DNA of 64,000 nucleotides from Ammoniphilus sp. CFH 90114 (GTDB lineage: Bacteria; Bacillota; Bacilli; Aneurinibacillales; RAOX-1). A program made the position numbers and the translations under genes. The notes below the pieces were generated by a model that worked only from the letters and a program-made list of their open reading frames with translations, made no database searches and was not told the origin of the DNA. Location of the stretch: NCBI RefSeq assembly GCF_004123195.1, contig NZ_SDLI01000002.1, positions 396,914 to 460,913 on the forward strand, given 5' to 3'. Positions 53,911 through 62,443 of this stretch are shown here, piece after piece; position 1 is the first letter of the stretch; every line of letters begins with the position of its first letter.

Positions 53911-54783
53911 TTAATCAATTCTTACTTCAGTAGGCAATACAAAATGATAACCTTGCTCTGTTAACTCTTTTAACAGCGGGTCTAACGCTTCTGCTGTAAC
54001 AGGGAAATCATGCATGAGGATATTCGCTCCATTATGCATATTCGATAGGACTTGATCTACCACTTTCTCAGGGTCTTTGTACTCCCAATCTAGAGAACCG
54101 ACTGACCAGTTCATCCATTGCATATTTTCTTCTTTCATCACTTGCTTTTGTATATCACTATAGGCACCGAACGGTGGTCTAAAGTATCGAGGCTTTTCCC
54201 CCGTAATGTTTTCAAGTAGTTCATTCATAGAGGTAATTTCTTTTCGCTGTTTTTCCGGAGATTGTTTCCTTAAGTTGCCGTGCTCCCAAGTATGATTCGC
54301 TACGATATGCCCCCGATTATGGATTTCTTGAATAAGAGAATTGAATTGTTGCTCTTTTTGTGGGCTTGGTTTGTAATCCCATCCGTAATTAAAACCATTA
54401 ACAAACCAGATCGATTTGGCGTTATATTTATCTAAAGTATCCAGGATCTTCATAGTGACTTGCCCCTTAGGACCATCGTCAAAGGTGAGGAGGGCAATCT
54501 TTTGATTATTACTTTCTTCGGAAGAATGGATCATAAAGTGCTTCGTATCGACATGATATTTGGCTTTTGCCTCCGGATCTTGAGCCGGTTCAAGTGGTTC
54601 TTCTGATACGTCGGAAGGCTCAGTTTCTTCTACTGGGGTGCTGGCAACAGGGGCTGTTGGCTGAGTTTGGATTGGTGTTTTAACAGGTGGTTCGACCGGG
54701 ACTTGGGTATTAGTAGAGCAAGAAATAACGAATACCATACATAAAAGCCATATGAGGCATGCCAAACGATTTGATTTTTTCAT
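53911..54783 (-). CDS. polysaccharide deacetylase lipoprotein (NodB domain)
   Basis: 290 residues from the ATG at 54783 (GAAGGAG 9 nt upstream). A lipoprotein signal with lipobox VISC (Cys about 22), a Pro/Glu/Thr linker (about 25-75), then a carbohydrate-esterase-4 domain: TFDDGPKG (about 101-108; catalytic and metal Asp), HTWEH (metal His pair), RPPFGAY and LMHDF near the end. Deacetylates cell-wall or spore sugars outside the membrane; the exact substrate is unknown. Confidence 0.87.
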   Translation of the reverse strand: MKKSNRLACLIWLLCMVFVISCSTNTQVPVEPPVKTPIQTQPTAPVASTPVEETEPSDVSEEPLEPAQDPEAKAKYHVDTKHFMIHSSEESNNQKIALLTFDDGPKGQVTMKILDTLDKYNAKSIWFVNGFNYGWDYKPSPQKEQQFNSLIQEIHNRGHIVANHTWEHGNLRKQSPEKQRKEITSMNELLENITGEKPRYFRPPFGAYSDIQKQVMKEENMQWMNWSVGSLDWEYKDPEKVVDQVLSNMHNGANILMHDFPVTAEALDPLLKELTEQGYHFVLPTEVRID

Positions 54784-54951
54784 CAAAGGCATCTCCTTCA
54801 ATCTTTTACTTTATCATAATATACAAGCTTTTAAATTAGAACTGCAGGAAATAGGTCAAAATGAAGGATATAGCGCATACAATGGTAATGCTCACAAATT
54901 AGTGGTATGAAGCAGAGGTGCTTTGTAAGGAGTGTAACAACAGATTTTTGG

Positions 54952-54981
54952 TTGTTTCATCTACCCTGTACATGGTATCAT
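54952..54981 (+). promoter_or_regulatory. possible sigma-A promoter of mecA
   Basis: TTGTTT, 18 nt, TATCAT, 90 bp upstream of mecA. Weak match. Confidence 0.35.
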
Positions 54982-55070
54982 AAAACAAATTAATAGATAG
55001 GTATCCAGAACATGAAAAAGCCTTACTTCATAACCTATAGTACTACCGGATTGGCAAGGGAGGGTCGTGA

Positions 55071-55673
55071 ATGCGTGTTGAGCGCCTAAGTCAGGATAAG
55101 ATAAGGATTTTCTTAACGTTCGATGATTTGCACGAAAGAGGAATAGAAAAAGAAGACATCTGGCGTGATATCCCGAAGGTCCACGATTTGTTCAATGACA
55201 TGATGGAGCATGCCTATCAGGAATTGGGATTTGAAGTCATGGGACCCGTGGCTGTTGAAGTTTTCGCTTTGCCTGCACAAGGTATGGTAGTAATTGTAAC
55301 AAGAGGAAGAAGCCAAGCATCAACGGAAGATGATGCAGATTATGATGATGACGATATATATGAAATGGAAGTTACACTCGAAGAGAGTGAGGATATTATA
55401 TTCTATTTCCACGATTTTGAGCATTTACTAGAGGCTTGCCATAGAACACTTTCTGTTCTATCAGAAGGAGGCAAAGTCTATAGTTATAACAATCGTTACT
55501 ATCTCGTACTCGATGATATTGATATGGAAAACCAACAACTCTACCATATCATTATTGCTCTTCTCTCAGAATACGGTGAGGCTTCTACAGTAACGAAGTA
55601 TGTACTAGCCGAGTATGGCAAAACGTTGGTCCCAGAAAATGCGATTCAGGTATTATGTGAGCATTTTAAATAA
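55071..55673 (+). CDS. mecA: adaptor protein MecA
   Basis: Adaptor that brings substrates (in Bacillus subtilis ComK, ComS) to the ClpCP protease and assembles ClpC. 200 residues: N-terminal substrate domain (about 1-80, RVERLSQDKIRIFLTFDDL), acidic linker (EDDADYDDDDIYE) and C-terminal ClpC-binding domain with FHDFEHLLEACHRT, YYLVLDD and EYGKTLVPENAI. GGAGGG precedes the ATG. Single gene with its own terminator. Confidence 0.9.
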   Translation: MRVERLSQDKIRIFLTFDDLHERGIEKEDIWRDIPKVHDLFNDMMEHAYQELGFEVMGPVAVEVFALPAQGMVVIVTRGRSQASTEDDADYDDDDIYEMEVTLEESEDIIFYFHDFEHLLEACHRTLSVLSEGGKVYSYNNRYYLVLDDIDMENQQLYHIIIALLSEYGEASTVTKYVLAEYGKTLVPENAIQVLCEHFK

Positions 55674-55693
55674 TCAATTCTTACTTAATGTGG

Positions 55694-55726
55694 AAAAAGA
55701 CGCGTAATTATATACGCGTCTTTTTT
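55694..55726. terminator. intrinsic terminator (mecA, possibly also PIG-L gene)
   Basis: 10-bp stem AAGACGCGTA / TACGCGTCTT, flanked by A run and T run, so usable on both strands. Confidence 0.9.
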
Positions 55727-55743
55727 GGCCCTGTAGTTTGGTC

Positions 55744-56466
55744 TTAAATCCCCTCAAATAAATCCTGTTCAGGAAAATGGGGGGTTAAGCCACTTCGATG
55801 CCATGCTAAGATGTAATAGTTCTTAGTCCTAATACGGGAGTAATCTCCTTGATACAAACCAGGGTAGACTGATTCGATGGACATGTTTTGAGTTTTATGT
55901 TCTAAGAGTGCTTCTGCTATTTGCTCTCTGGTTTCAGGAGCGTCGATCATGGTCGTAATCAGCTCATCTGCATCATAGAATATTCGGCGTGTATGATGAG
56001 CTGCTATCGATTCAGGTATTGTAATGTAATATAATTTGTCTAACCATTTATTTTGGTCAGATACAGTTGCCATCCAGGAAGCTTGTTGGATAGCCTTGTG
56101 GTCTTTATGGCCCGATATGCCATGCGGGGGGAACGTAATTGCTACATGGGGGCGTATTTTGTCCATATACTTAAGGATCTCTTCACTTAGTTCCACGGGC
56201 GGTATTTGATCTAACCTACCATCTGGGTAACGGAGCACATACAGGTGCTCAATCCCTAGTTGTTTAGCTGCTCTGTGCAGCTCCTGTTCCCGCACATCCG
56301 CTAATTCCTCTGGGAGGCATTGCGCGGGATTACCTGTTTTACCGGCCTCTCCTCTTGTTGCACAAAACAGGTGGATCTCCACCCCAGCACTTGCATACTT
56401 CGCTATGGTTGCTCCAGTAGCAAAGGCATCAGGGTGAGCGAATATAAACAGGATACGCTTTGACAT
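55744..56466 (-). CDS. PIG-L/LmbE family deacetylase-like protein with altered metal motif
   Basis: 240 residues from the ATG at 56466 (AAAGGAGG 11 nt upstream). PIG-L proteins are zinc N-acetylglucosamine deacetylases; Bacillus members (BshB) make bacillithiol. The fold is clear (LFIFAHPDAFATGATIAKYA; ATRGEAGK; EELADVREQEL; GISGHKDHKAI), but the usual HPDDE(S/T) is HPDA, with two residues lacking: the zinc ligand aspartate (position 14) is Ala. His11, Asp13, His120 and His123 remain. It may be inactive or use another metal arrangement. Convergent with mecA. Confidence 0.82.
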   Translation of the reverse strand: MSKRILFIFAHPDAFATGATIAKYASAGVEIHLFCATRGEAGKTGNPAQCLPEELADVREQELHRAAKQLGIEHLYVLRYPDGRLDQIPPVELSEEILKYMDKIRPHVAITFPPHGISGHKDHKAIQQASWMATVSDQNKWLDKLYYITIPESIAAHHTRRIFYDADELITTMIDAPETREQIAEALLEHKTQNMSIESVYPGLYQGDYSRIRTKNYYILAWHRSGLTPHFPEQDLFEGI

Positions 56467-56563
56467 CTTAGAATGTTCCTCCTTTTGAACGAGCAATCTA
56501 TTTTCCTTATTATGTCATAGAACTCAAAGAAAAAGGTAAAGAAATAGAACGCGGGAGAGTGTA

Positions 56564-58087
56564 ATGATGGAAAACAACAAGGATGATTATACTTCCATTC
56601 TTCCAAGGAGGGTATCTAGCGAGGACTTGGAAAAATTGCATGGTTATTACCGTAACAACTTAAACCAAGAAGCACTAGACTACCTGAAGAAGAGAGGAAT
56701 TCAAGAAACTACAGTAGAACGGTTTGAACTCGGGTTTGAACCTCATCGCATAGGATTCACCTCGCATAGAGGGAAAACAAGCGGGTATTTTACCAATTGT
56801 CTTGTCTTTCCAATCAGAGATGAAAAAGGGCAATTAGTTGATCTGATGGGCAGATCCATCTATGATGAGAAGCCAAAATACAAAACTTTCGTAGGTCGAG
56901 GAGATATTTTTTTTAATGAAGAGATGATTGAACAGTCGGATGATATTCTTTTATGCCGTAACGTGTTCGATGTACTTTCTTTAGAGCAAGAGGAGTTACC
57001 CGCCATCTGTGTGAATGACTATGCAAGCTTTAAGGAGAGCCATGCGCAAAAGCTAAAAGGAAAGCGTGTTTTTATTTGTTATCCAAACGATGAGTCAGGT
57101 CGAAGGGAGAGCAATCGGATTTCCTCGTTATTAACAGAATCTGCAACGGATGTCTACACAGTCTACCTACCGGAGGGCTTACGTGATATAAACTATTTCT
57201 TTACGAAAGTAAAGAATCCAAGGGAATCTTTTCATCAGCTGTTGCAAGAAACGGTGGAAGAAAGTGAGAAGGCACCTGTATCTCCGGATATGAGGAATCT
57301 GGTGGTGTTCTTCGAAGAATACCAAAAAAGACATAACGGTGATGTACAAGGGATTTCTACAGGATTTGACTCCCTTGATGAGCTGCTGGTAGGAGGACTG
57401 CGAACGGGATTCTACCTCATTACGGGACTTGTATCAAGCGGTAAGTCAATGCTCCTTAGGCAAATTGCAGATCAAATTGCTAAGACTTCTGAGCCTGTTG
57501 TTTATGTATCGTGGGACATGACTGGATTTGAATTATGGGCACGGAGCATGGCTCGGCATCTTAAAATGTCACCAAGAGATATTTTGACCGGGAAGGTACC
57601 CATTGAACAGTTAACCCAAGCTAATCAGTACTACGCCTCCACTGCGAAGAATATGTGGACAATGGAAGGAAGAATGGATACAACACTGGATGAAGTGGAA
57701 GAATATATAGAGAGAATTATTCAGTCTATCGGACGTATACCCATAGTCTTTATTGACCACTTATTTAGGGTTCCTTTAAGGGATAAACAAGGTGTACTCA
57801 TTCAGCAGAATCATGCTTCAGTTGCATACATTCTCCATCAATGGTCCAGACAGTGGGATACGCCTATTGTAGCAGCTGCGCCACAACAGGTTCACGAACA
57901 ATCCCTGCCTTCTTCCGTTGAAGCTGCCGTTGACGTCATCTTAAGCTTAGAAACTACCGAAGAAAAAAATGGGGAACAGTGTGAAAATATCTCGCTTCAA
58001 GTCAAAAAGAACCGAAACGGAACATTAGGTCAATTATCTTTCGTTTTTGACAAGGAAAAAGCCATCTTTTTTCCTTCTCAATCGTAG
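56564..58087 (+). CDS. primase-helicase-like fusion: degenerate TOPRIM plus DnaB-type RecA domain
   Basis: 507 residues. About 20-130 resembles the DnaG core N-subdomain (ALDYLKKRGIQETTVERFELGFEP; NCLVFPIRDEKGQLVDLMGR). About 130-225 is a TOPRIM-like region whose acidic residues are altered: the EG motif reads CRNVFD and the DxD motif reads YPNDESG. About 260-500 is a RecA/DnaB C domain with Walker A GLVSSGKS (Lys294), FIDHLFRV (Walker B) and an HQWSRQWDTPIVAAAPQQ region. It lacks a zinc-binding primase finger. The layout is like Twinkle/T7 gp4. It is flanked by ordinary chromosomal genes; there are no phage genes nearby. A helicase role is inferred. Confidence 0.8.
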   Translation: MMENNKDDYTSILPRRVSSEDLEKLHGYYRNNLNQEALDYLKKRGIQETTVERFELGFEPHRIGFTSHRGKTSGYFTNCLVFPIRDEKGQLVDLMGRSIYDEKPKYKTFVGRGDIFFNEEMIEQSDDILLCRNVFDVLSLEQEELPAICVNDYASFKESHAQKLKGKRVFICYPNDESGRRESNRISSLLTESATDVYTVYLPEGLRDINYFFTKVKNPRESFHQLLQETVEESEKAPVSPDMRNLVVFFEEYQKRHNGDVQGISTGFDSLDELLVGGLRTGFYLITGLVSSGKSMLLRQIADQIAKTSEPVVYVSWDMTGFELWARSMARHLKMSPRDILTGKVPIEQLTQANQYYASTAKNMWTMEGRMDTTLDEVEEYIERIIQSIGRIPIVFIDHLFRVPLRDKQGVLIQQNHASVAYILHQWSRQWDTPIVAAAPQQVHEQSLPSSVEAAVDVILSLETTEEKNGEQCENISLQVKKNRNGTLGQLSFVFDKEKAIFFPSQS

Positions 58088-58153
58088 TAGAAAGATGTAT
58101 ACTAAACCACGAATGACTTTAGAATTAGCATAAATTGTTTTGAGGTGGTAATT

Positions 58154-59419
58154 ATGGCAGAAAAAGAAGTGGCTGAGAAGGAAAATTTGAACGTCCTTGT
58201 ATCCACTCAAAAAGTCATTAATGAGGCTCTTTCTAAACTTGGCTATCCAGATCCTGTTTACGAACTACTGAAAGAACCAATGAGGATTCTTACTGTGCGT
58301 ATTCCGGTAAGAATGGATGACGGTTCTGTAAAAGTATTTACGGGATATCGTGCTCAGCACAATGATGCTGTAGGACCGACTAAGGGAGGAGTCCGCTTTC
58401 ATCCGGAAGTGACGGAAGATGAAGTGAAAGCGTTATCTATCTGGATGAGTCTGAAATGCGGTATTGTTGATCTTCCGTACGGAGGAGGTAAAGGCGGAAT
58501 CATATGTGATCCAAGAGAAATGTCATTCCGTGAGCTTGAACGATTGAGTCGTGGCTATGTTCGTGCGATTAGCCAGATCGTTGGACCTTCTAAGGATATT
58601 CCTGCACCAGACGTGTTCACTAACTCCCAAATTATGGCTTGGATGATGGATGAATATAGCCGTATTCGAGAGTTCGATTCTCCTGGATTTATTACAGGGA
58701 AACCATTAGTGCTTGGGGGATCTCATGGAAGAGAGACCGCAACAGCAAAGGGTGTAACCATCTGCATTGAAGAAGCTGCGAAGCGTCGCGGTATTGAACT
58801 TATGGGAGCTCGAGTAGTCGTTCAAGGGTTTGGTAATGCGGGAAGCTTCTTGGCTAAGTTTATGCATGATAAAGGAGCAAAGATAATAGGAATATCTGAC
58901 GCATACGGCGGACTCCATGATGAAGAAGGATTAGATATTGACTATCTTCTAGATCGAAGAGATTCATTTGGTACCGTAACGAAGTTATTTAAAGACACCA
59001 TTACGAATAAGCAGTTGCTCGAGCTTGATTGTGATATTTTAGTTCCTGCTGCCATTGAGAATCAGATCACCGCGGATAATGCTCACAACATTAAAGCCAA
59101 GATCGTCGTGGAGGCAGCAAACGGACCTACAACTTTAGAGGGAACGCGTATTCTTACCGAGCGTGGAATTCTACTTGTACCCGACGTACTGGCCAGTGCA
59201 GGGGGAGTAACCGTTTCTTATTTTGAGTGGGTACAGAATAATCAAGGCTATTACTGGACCGAAGAAGAAGTAGAAGTAAAGTTAAGAGATGTCATGGTCC
59301 GTGCATTTGAGAATGTTTATAACACCTCACAAGTGCGTCGTGTAAATATGAGATTAGCAGCCTACATGGTTGGTTGCCGGAAGATGGCTGAAGCTTCCCG
59401 TTTCCGTGGTTGGGTATAA
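58154..59419 (+). CDS. gudB: NAD-dependent glutamate dehydrogenase
   Basis: Converts glutamate to 2-oxoglutarate and ammonium. 421 residues from the ATG at 58154 (GAGGTGG upstream). Substrate and catalytic lysines lie in [11 protein letters not shown] (about 72-82) and LPYGGGKGG (about 105-113); the Rossmann loop is [11 protein letters not shown] (about 219-229); [13 protein letters not shown] is typical of GudB/RocG. The family assignment is firm; gudB versus rocG rests on synteny with prsW-sleB-ypeB. It has no partner in its transcription unit. Confidence 0.93.
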   Translation: MAEKEVAEKENLNVLVSTQKVINEALSKLGYPDPVYELLKEPMRILTVRIPVRMDDGSVKVFTGYRAQHNDAVGPTKGGVRFHPEVTEDEVKALSIWMSLKCGIVDLPYGGGKGGIICDPREMSFRELERLSRGYVRAISQIVGPSKDIPAPDVFTNSQIMAWMMDEYSRIREFDSPGFITGKPLVLGGSHGRETATAKGVTICIEEAAKRRGIELMGARVVVQGFGNAGSFLAKFMHDKGAKIIGISDAYGGLHDEEGLDIDYLLDRRDSFGTVTKLFKDTITNKQLLELDCDILVPAAIENQITADNAHNIKAKIVVEAANGPTTLEGTRILTERGILLVPDVLASAGGVTVSYFEWVQNNQGYYWTEEEVEVKLRDVMVRAFENVYNTSQVRRVNMRLAAYMVGCRKMAEASRFRGWV

Positions 59420-59440
59420 AATCATATTGTTAATTAGGAG

Positions 59441-59494
59441 TCTCTCGTTCTATGCCAGGAAACATTAGTCTCATGGCGGAAGCGAGAGATTTTT
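59441..59494 (+). terminator. intrinsic terminator of gudB
   Basis: 7-bp outer stem TCTCTCG / CGAGAGA plus inner TGCCA/TGGCG pairing, followed by a T-rich run. Confidence 0.75.
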
Positions 59495-59503
59495 CTTTTT
59501 AAT

Positions 59504-59545
59504 TAAAAAGCGTAATACCCCAAAGACAGATAACAAGTATTACGC
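59504..59545 (-). terminator. intrinsic terminator of the asparaginase gene
   Basis: Minus strand stem GCGTAATAC / GTATTACGC with an 18-nt loop, followed by TTTTTAATT. Confidence 0.82.
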
Positions 59546-59569
59546 CTCTGTATGTCAAACCTTAACTCC

Positions 59570-60538
59570 TCAATCAAAAATCTCCCTTAGTTTATTAAGA
59601 TCACGTGTCGTTTCACACGCTACCATGAGTTTAATTCGAGCTTTTTGCCCATTCAAGCCATTGGAGAAGATGACACCCATCTGACCCAGTTGGTGTCCGC
59701 CACCATCATATCCATACAGATCTTGAACATAGCCGTTGAAGCAACGGGAAACTAGGACAACAGGTTTTTGCTGCTCGCACAAAGCACGGACAATGGGAAC
59801 GATGCTCGGAGGAATGTTCCCTGCTCCGAAGGCTTCGATGACAACCCCATCAATATCGCTTTCTAATAAAAAAGATAGCCATTCCACCTTCATACCAGTT
59901 ACAACTTTGATTAAAGGAATGTTAACAGATATTTTTTGGATATCCATATGTTTTCGTGGTAATTGCGCTTCCATATATTGAATCGATTTCTTGGAGATCA
60001 ATCCAATAGGGCCGTGTTGAGGTGATTGAAAAGTTGCAACATTACTAGTATGGGTCTTCGTAACGTAACGTGCAGCATGAATCTCGTCGTTAAAGACAAC
60101 CAATACCCCTCTCTCGGCACTATCAGGTAATGCTGCTACACGTACGGAATGAACTAAATTAATGGGACCGTCAGCGCCTAACTCGTTACTGCTTCTCATC
60201 GCTCCGGTTACGACAACAGGCTTTGTAGAAGAAATAACTAAGTCCAGAAGATAAGCTGTTTCTTCTAGGGTATCCGTACCATGAGTAATCACAATTCCTG
60301 CCACAGAATCGTCCGAAATATGGTGTTGGATACGCTGAGATAAACTAAACATTAATTCGGGAGTCATATGGGGACTAGGCAGATTAAGAAAATCCTCCAT
60401 CACAATCTCGCCGAACTTCTCGAGATGAGGGGTAACGTGGTGCAGAGGCTGGTTTCCCTGTGGCTTAACAGCGTCACTCTCTTGATCTACAGCCATAGCA
60501 ATGGTGCCGCCTGTATTAATAATAATGATCTTGCTCAT
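59570..60538 (-). CDS. ansA: L-asparaginase
   Basis: Hydrolyses asparagine to aspartate and ammonia. 322 residues from the ATG at 60538 (GGAGG 5 nt upstream; a TTG four codons earlier overlaps that site). Both catalytic motifs are present: NTGGTIAMA (nucleophile Thr about 12) and ITHGTDTLEETA (about 85-96), with Lys in SNELGADGP context nearby. No signal peptide, so cytoplasmic type I. Divergent from prsW, convergent with gudB. Confidence 0.92.
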   Translation of the reverse strand: MSKIIIINTGGTIAMAVDQESDAVKPQGNQPLHHVTPHLEKFGEIVMEDFLNLPSPHMTPELMFSLSQRIQHHISDDSVAGIVITHGTDTLEETAYLLDLVISSTKPVVVTGAMRSSNELGADGPINLVHSVRVAALPDSAERGVLVVFNDEIHAARYVTKTHTSNVATFQSPQHGPIGLISKKSIQYMEAQLPRKHMDIQKISVNIPLIKVVTGMKVEWLSFLLESDIDGVVIEAFGAGNIPPSIVPIVRALCEQQKPVVLVSRCFNGYVQDLYGYDGGGHQLGQMGVIFSNGLNGQKARIKLMVACETTRDLNKLREIFD

Positions 60539-60670
60539 ATATTCCTCCAATAGCTGAATGTTTTCTAATTTGTAAAAGCATGATACGATGGTAAAGGATT
60601 GAAGGTTACATCACGCTTAAACAACAGTATAATGAAAAAGTGCCCCAAGAAAAAGTGGGGGGGATGAGAG

Positions 60671-61333
60671 ATGATTGCAACAATTGGTGCTTCGATTGCG
60701 CCTGGTATCGCGTTGTTAAGTTATTTCTACTTAAAAGACCGTTACCAAACGGAACCGCTTCATATCGTTATCAAGACCTTTATTTTTGGGATTCTGCTCG
60801 TGTTCCCAGTGATGGTCTTACAGTATGGGTTACAGGAAGAGATTGAGTTTGGCACATTAGGTAAGGCTTTTATTATTGCTGGATTGATTGAAGAATTTTT
60901 TAAGTGGTTTATTGTATATTATACGGTCTATAAACACATGGACTTTGATGATCCATATGATGGTATCGTTTATTCAGTTGCTGTGTCACTTGGGTTTGCG
61001 ACATTAGAGAATTTCTTTTATCTTTATTCCTTTGGGATTCAGGAAGCATTAATGCGGGCCTTGCTGCCGGTTTCGAGTCATGCCTTGTTTGGGGTTACTA
61101 TGGGATATTATCTTGGGAGAGCTAAGTTTGAGAAGTCGGCAAGTGCAGGGAAACTTCTGATGTTTTATTCAATTATGATCCCTGCCGTCCTCCATGGATT
61201 GTATGATTTTATTTTGCTTTCCACGAAGAATCATTATCTATGGATTATTTCTCCCTTTATGGCTATACTGTGGCTGACTTCACTGCGTAGAATAAGAAAA
61301 GTACAGAATAAGTCTAAAATGGCCCCCTTCTGA
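60671..61333 (+). CDS. prsW: intramembrane protease PrsW
   Basis: Site-1 protease that starts degradation of anti-sigma RsiW in Bacillus subtilis. 220 residues, about seven to eight membrane helices. Active-site motifs: LIEEFFKWF (EExxK type, about 74-82), FATLENFFYLY (about 114-124) and conserved histidines in SSHALFGVTMGYYLG and PAVLHGLYDF. The ATG follows GGGGGGATGAGAG. No rsiW/sigW pair is in the window. Confidence 0.92.
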   Translation: MIATIGASIAPGIALLSYFYLKDRYQTEPLHIVIKTFIFGILLVFPVMVLQYGLQEEIEFGTLGKAFIIAGLIEEFFKWFIVYYTVYKHMDFDDPYDGIVYSVAVSLGFATLENFFYLYSFGIQEALMRALLPVSSHALFGVTMGYYLGRAKFEKSASAGKLLMFYSIMIPAVLHGLYDFILLSTKNHYLWIISPFMAILWLTSLRRIRKVQNKSKMAPF

Positions 61334-61371
61334 CCAAAATAAATAAAAGAGAGAAGAAGGAGGAATGAACC

Positions 61372-61536
61372 ATGTTGCTAAAAGATCGGCAAAAAATAAG
61401 GATTCGCTGCAACCTATGCGGTGAGAAGTTTACCCTTGTTGGGAAGCGAGGGAAATCGGGAGAAGTAGACACTGGTTTTAAGCAATGTTTGTGTAATAAT
61501 GATAGGGATTTTGATGTATCAGAAATAGATTTCTAA
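61372..61536 (+). CDS. 54-residue zinc-ribbon-like small protein
   Basis: ATG at 61372 after AGAAGGAGG with 8-nt spacing. The protein (MLLKDRQKIRIRCNLCGEK ... GFKQCLCNNDRDFDVSEIDF) has a CxxC pair (Cys13, Cys16) and a CxC pair (Cys39, Cys41), enough for one metal site. It ends at its own terminator. It lies between prsW and sleB; no family recognised. The ribosome site, cysteine pattern and terminator make it convincing despite its size. Confidence 0.7.
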   Translation: MLLKDRQKIRIRCNLCGEKFTLVGKRGKSGEVDTGFKQCLCNNDRDFDVSEIDF

Positions 61537-61564
61537 GGATATGCCAATGGCATATCCTTTTTTT
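61537..61564 (+). terminator. intrinsic terminator of the 54-aa gene
   Basis: 9-bp stem GGATATGCC / GGCATATCC starting right after the stop codon, then seven T residues. Confidence 0.92.
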
Positions 61565-61574
61565 AGTTAAAAAA

Positions 61575-61605
61575 AGAATAATACCGCTGGGTAAAACTCA
61601 CAATA
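61575..61605 (+). promoter_or_regulatory. candidate sigma-G promoter of sleB-ypeB
   Basis: AGAATA, 18 nt, CACAATA, close to forespore sigma-G (TGnATA / CATAnTA). sleB-ypeB is a sigma-G operon in Bacillus subtilis. Confidence 0.55.
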
Positions 61606-61645
61606 AGAGAAATTCAACATGTTGGAAGCAGAAGGAGGATTACCC

Positions 61646-62431
61646 ATGGTCCAACGTTTCAGACTTTATATCCTCGCCACCATTTCGATTGTTGTCGCTT
61701 TAGCCTTTCTTTTCATGAATTCTTGGATGCTAAATGGTCAGGAGACCTTTAGTGGAAGAGTATTAACACGAGGGTCTTCCGGCCAAGATGTGGTGGAGCT
61801 CCAGGAGCGATTGAAGTATATAGGCTATCTTAAAGATACGACAGATGGAAAGTTTGGTTGGAATACGTATTGGGCGGTAAGGAAGTTTCAAAAAGACTTT
61901 GGGTTAAAGGTTGATGGGAAGGTGGGGGGAGAAACACAACGCAAACTTGTCAGTAAGACAAAGTACGATCCTAAGCCTAATCAAGCTGCTACTCAGAAGC
62001 CTAAGGCGAATAACCAGGAAGCGTCTCCAGCTCCAAGTACCGGGAACAACCAAAAAACTAGTAAGCCTCATGGATACTCAGACAATGATTTGAAGATTAT
62101 GGCCAACGCGGTCTATGGTGAAGCTCGTGGTGAACCTTATGTCGGACAAGTTGCTGTAGCGGCTGTTATTTTAAATCGAGTAAAAAATGCTTCCTTTCCT
62201 AATACTCCGTCAGGGGTAATTTTCGAACCGAGAGCTTTCACTGCAGTTGCAGATGGACAAATTTGGTTGACTCCTAATGAAAATGCACGTAAAGCTGTTC
62301 AGGACGCCTTAAACGGTACGGATCCTAGCGGAGGGTGTATTTATTACTTTAATCCAGATACCGCGACTTCTGGTTGGATCTGGACGAGACCACAAGTGAA
62401 GAAAATAGGTAAACACATATTCTGTAATTAA
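61646..62431 (+). CDS. sleB: spore cortex-lytic enzyme SleB
   Basis: Lytic transglycosylase that degrades muramic-lactam cortex on germination. 261 residues from the ATG at 61646 (GAAGGAGG 7 nt upstream). N-terminal signal/anchor (about 6-27), peptidoglycan-binding domain (about 45-105, SSGQDVVELQERLKYIGYL), Pro/Asn/Lys-rich linker (about 110-145), then the hydrolase-2 domain with the catalytic Glu in AVYGEARGEP (about 158-167). The partner gene ypeB starts 12 nt after its stop. Confidence 0.95.
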   Translation: MVQRFRLYILATISIVVALAFLFMNSWMLNGQETFSGRVLTRGSSGQDVVELQERLKYIGYLKDTTDGKFGWNTYWAVRKFQKDFGLKVDGKVGGETQRKLVSKTKYDPKPNQAATQKPKANNQEASPAPSTGNNQKTSKPHGYSDNDLKIMANAVYGEARGEPYVGQVAVAAVILNRVKNASFPNTPSGVIFEPRAFTAVADGQIWLTPNENARKAVQDALNGTDPSGGCIYYFNPDTATSGWIWTRPQVKKIGKHIFCN

Positions 62432-62443
62432 GGAGTGACATCT

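Noticed and set aside
56564-58087. Replicative helicase DnaB or primase DnaG
   Set aside because: The combination of a DnaG-like core with degenerate TOPRIM acids and a single RecA domain does not fit either housekeeping protein.
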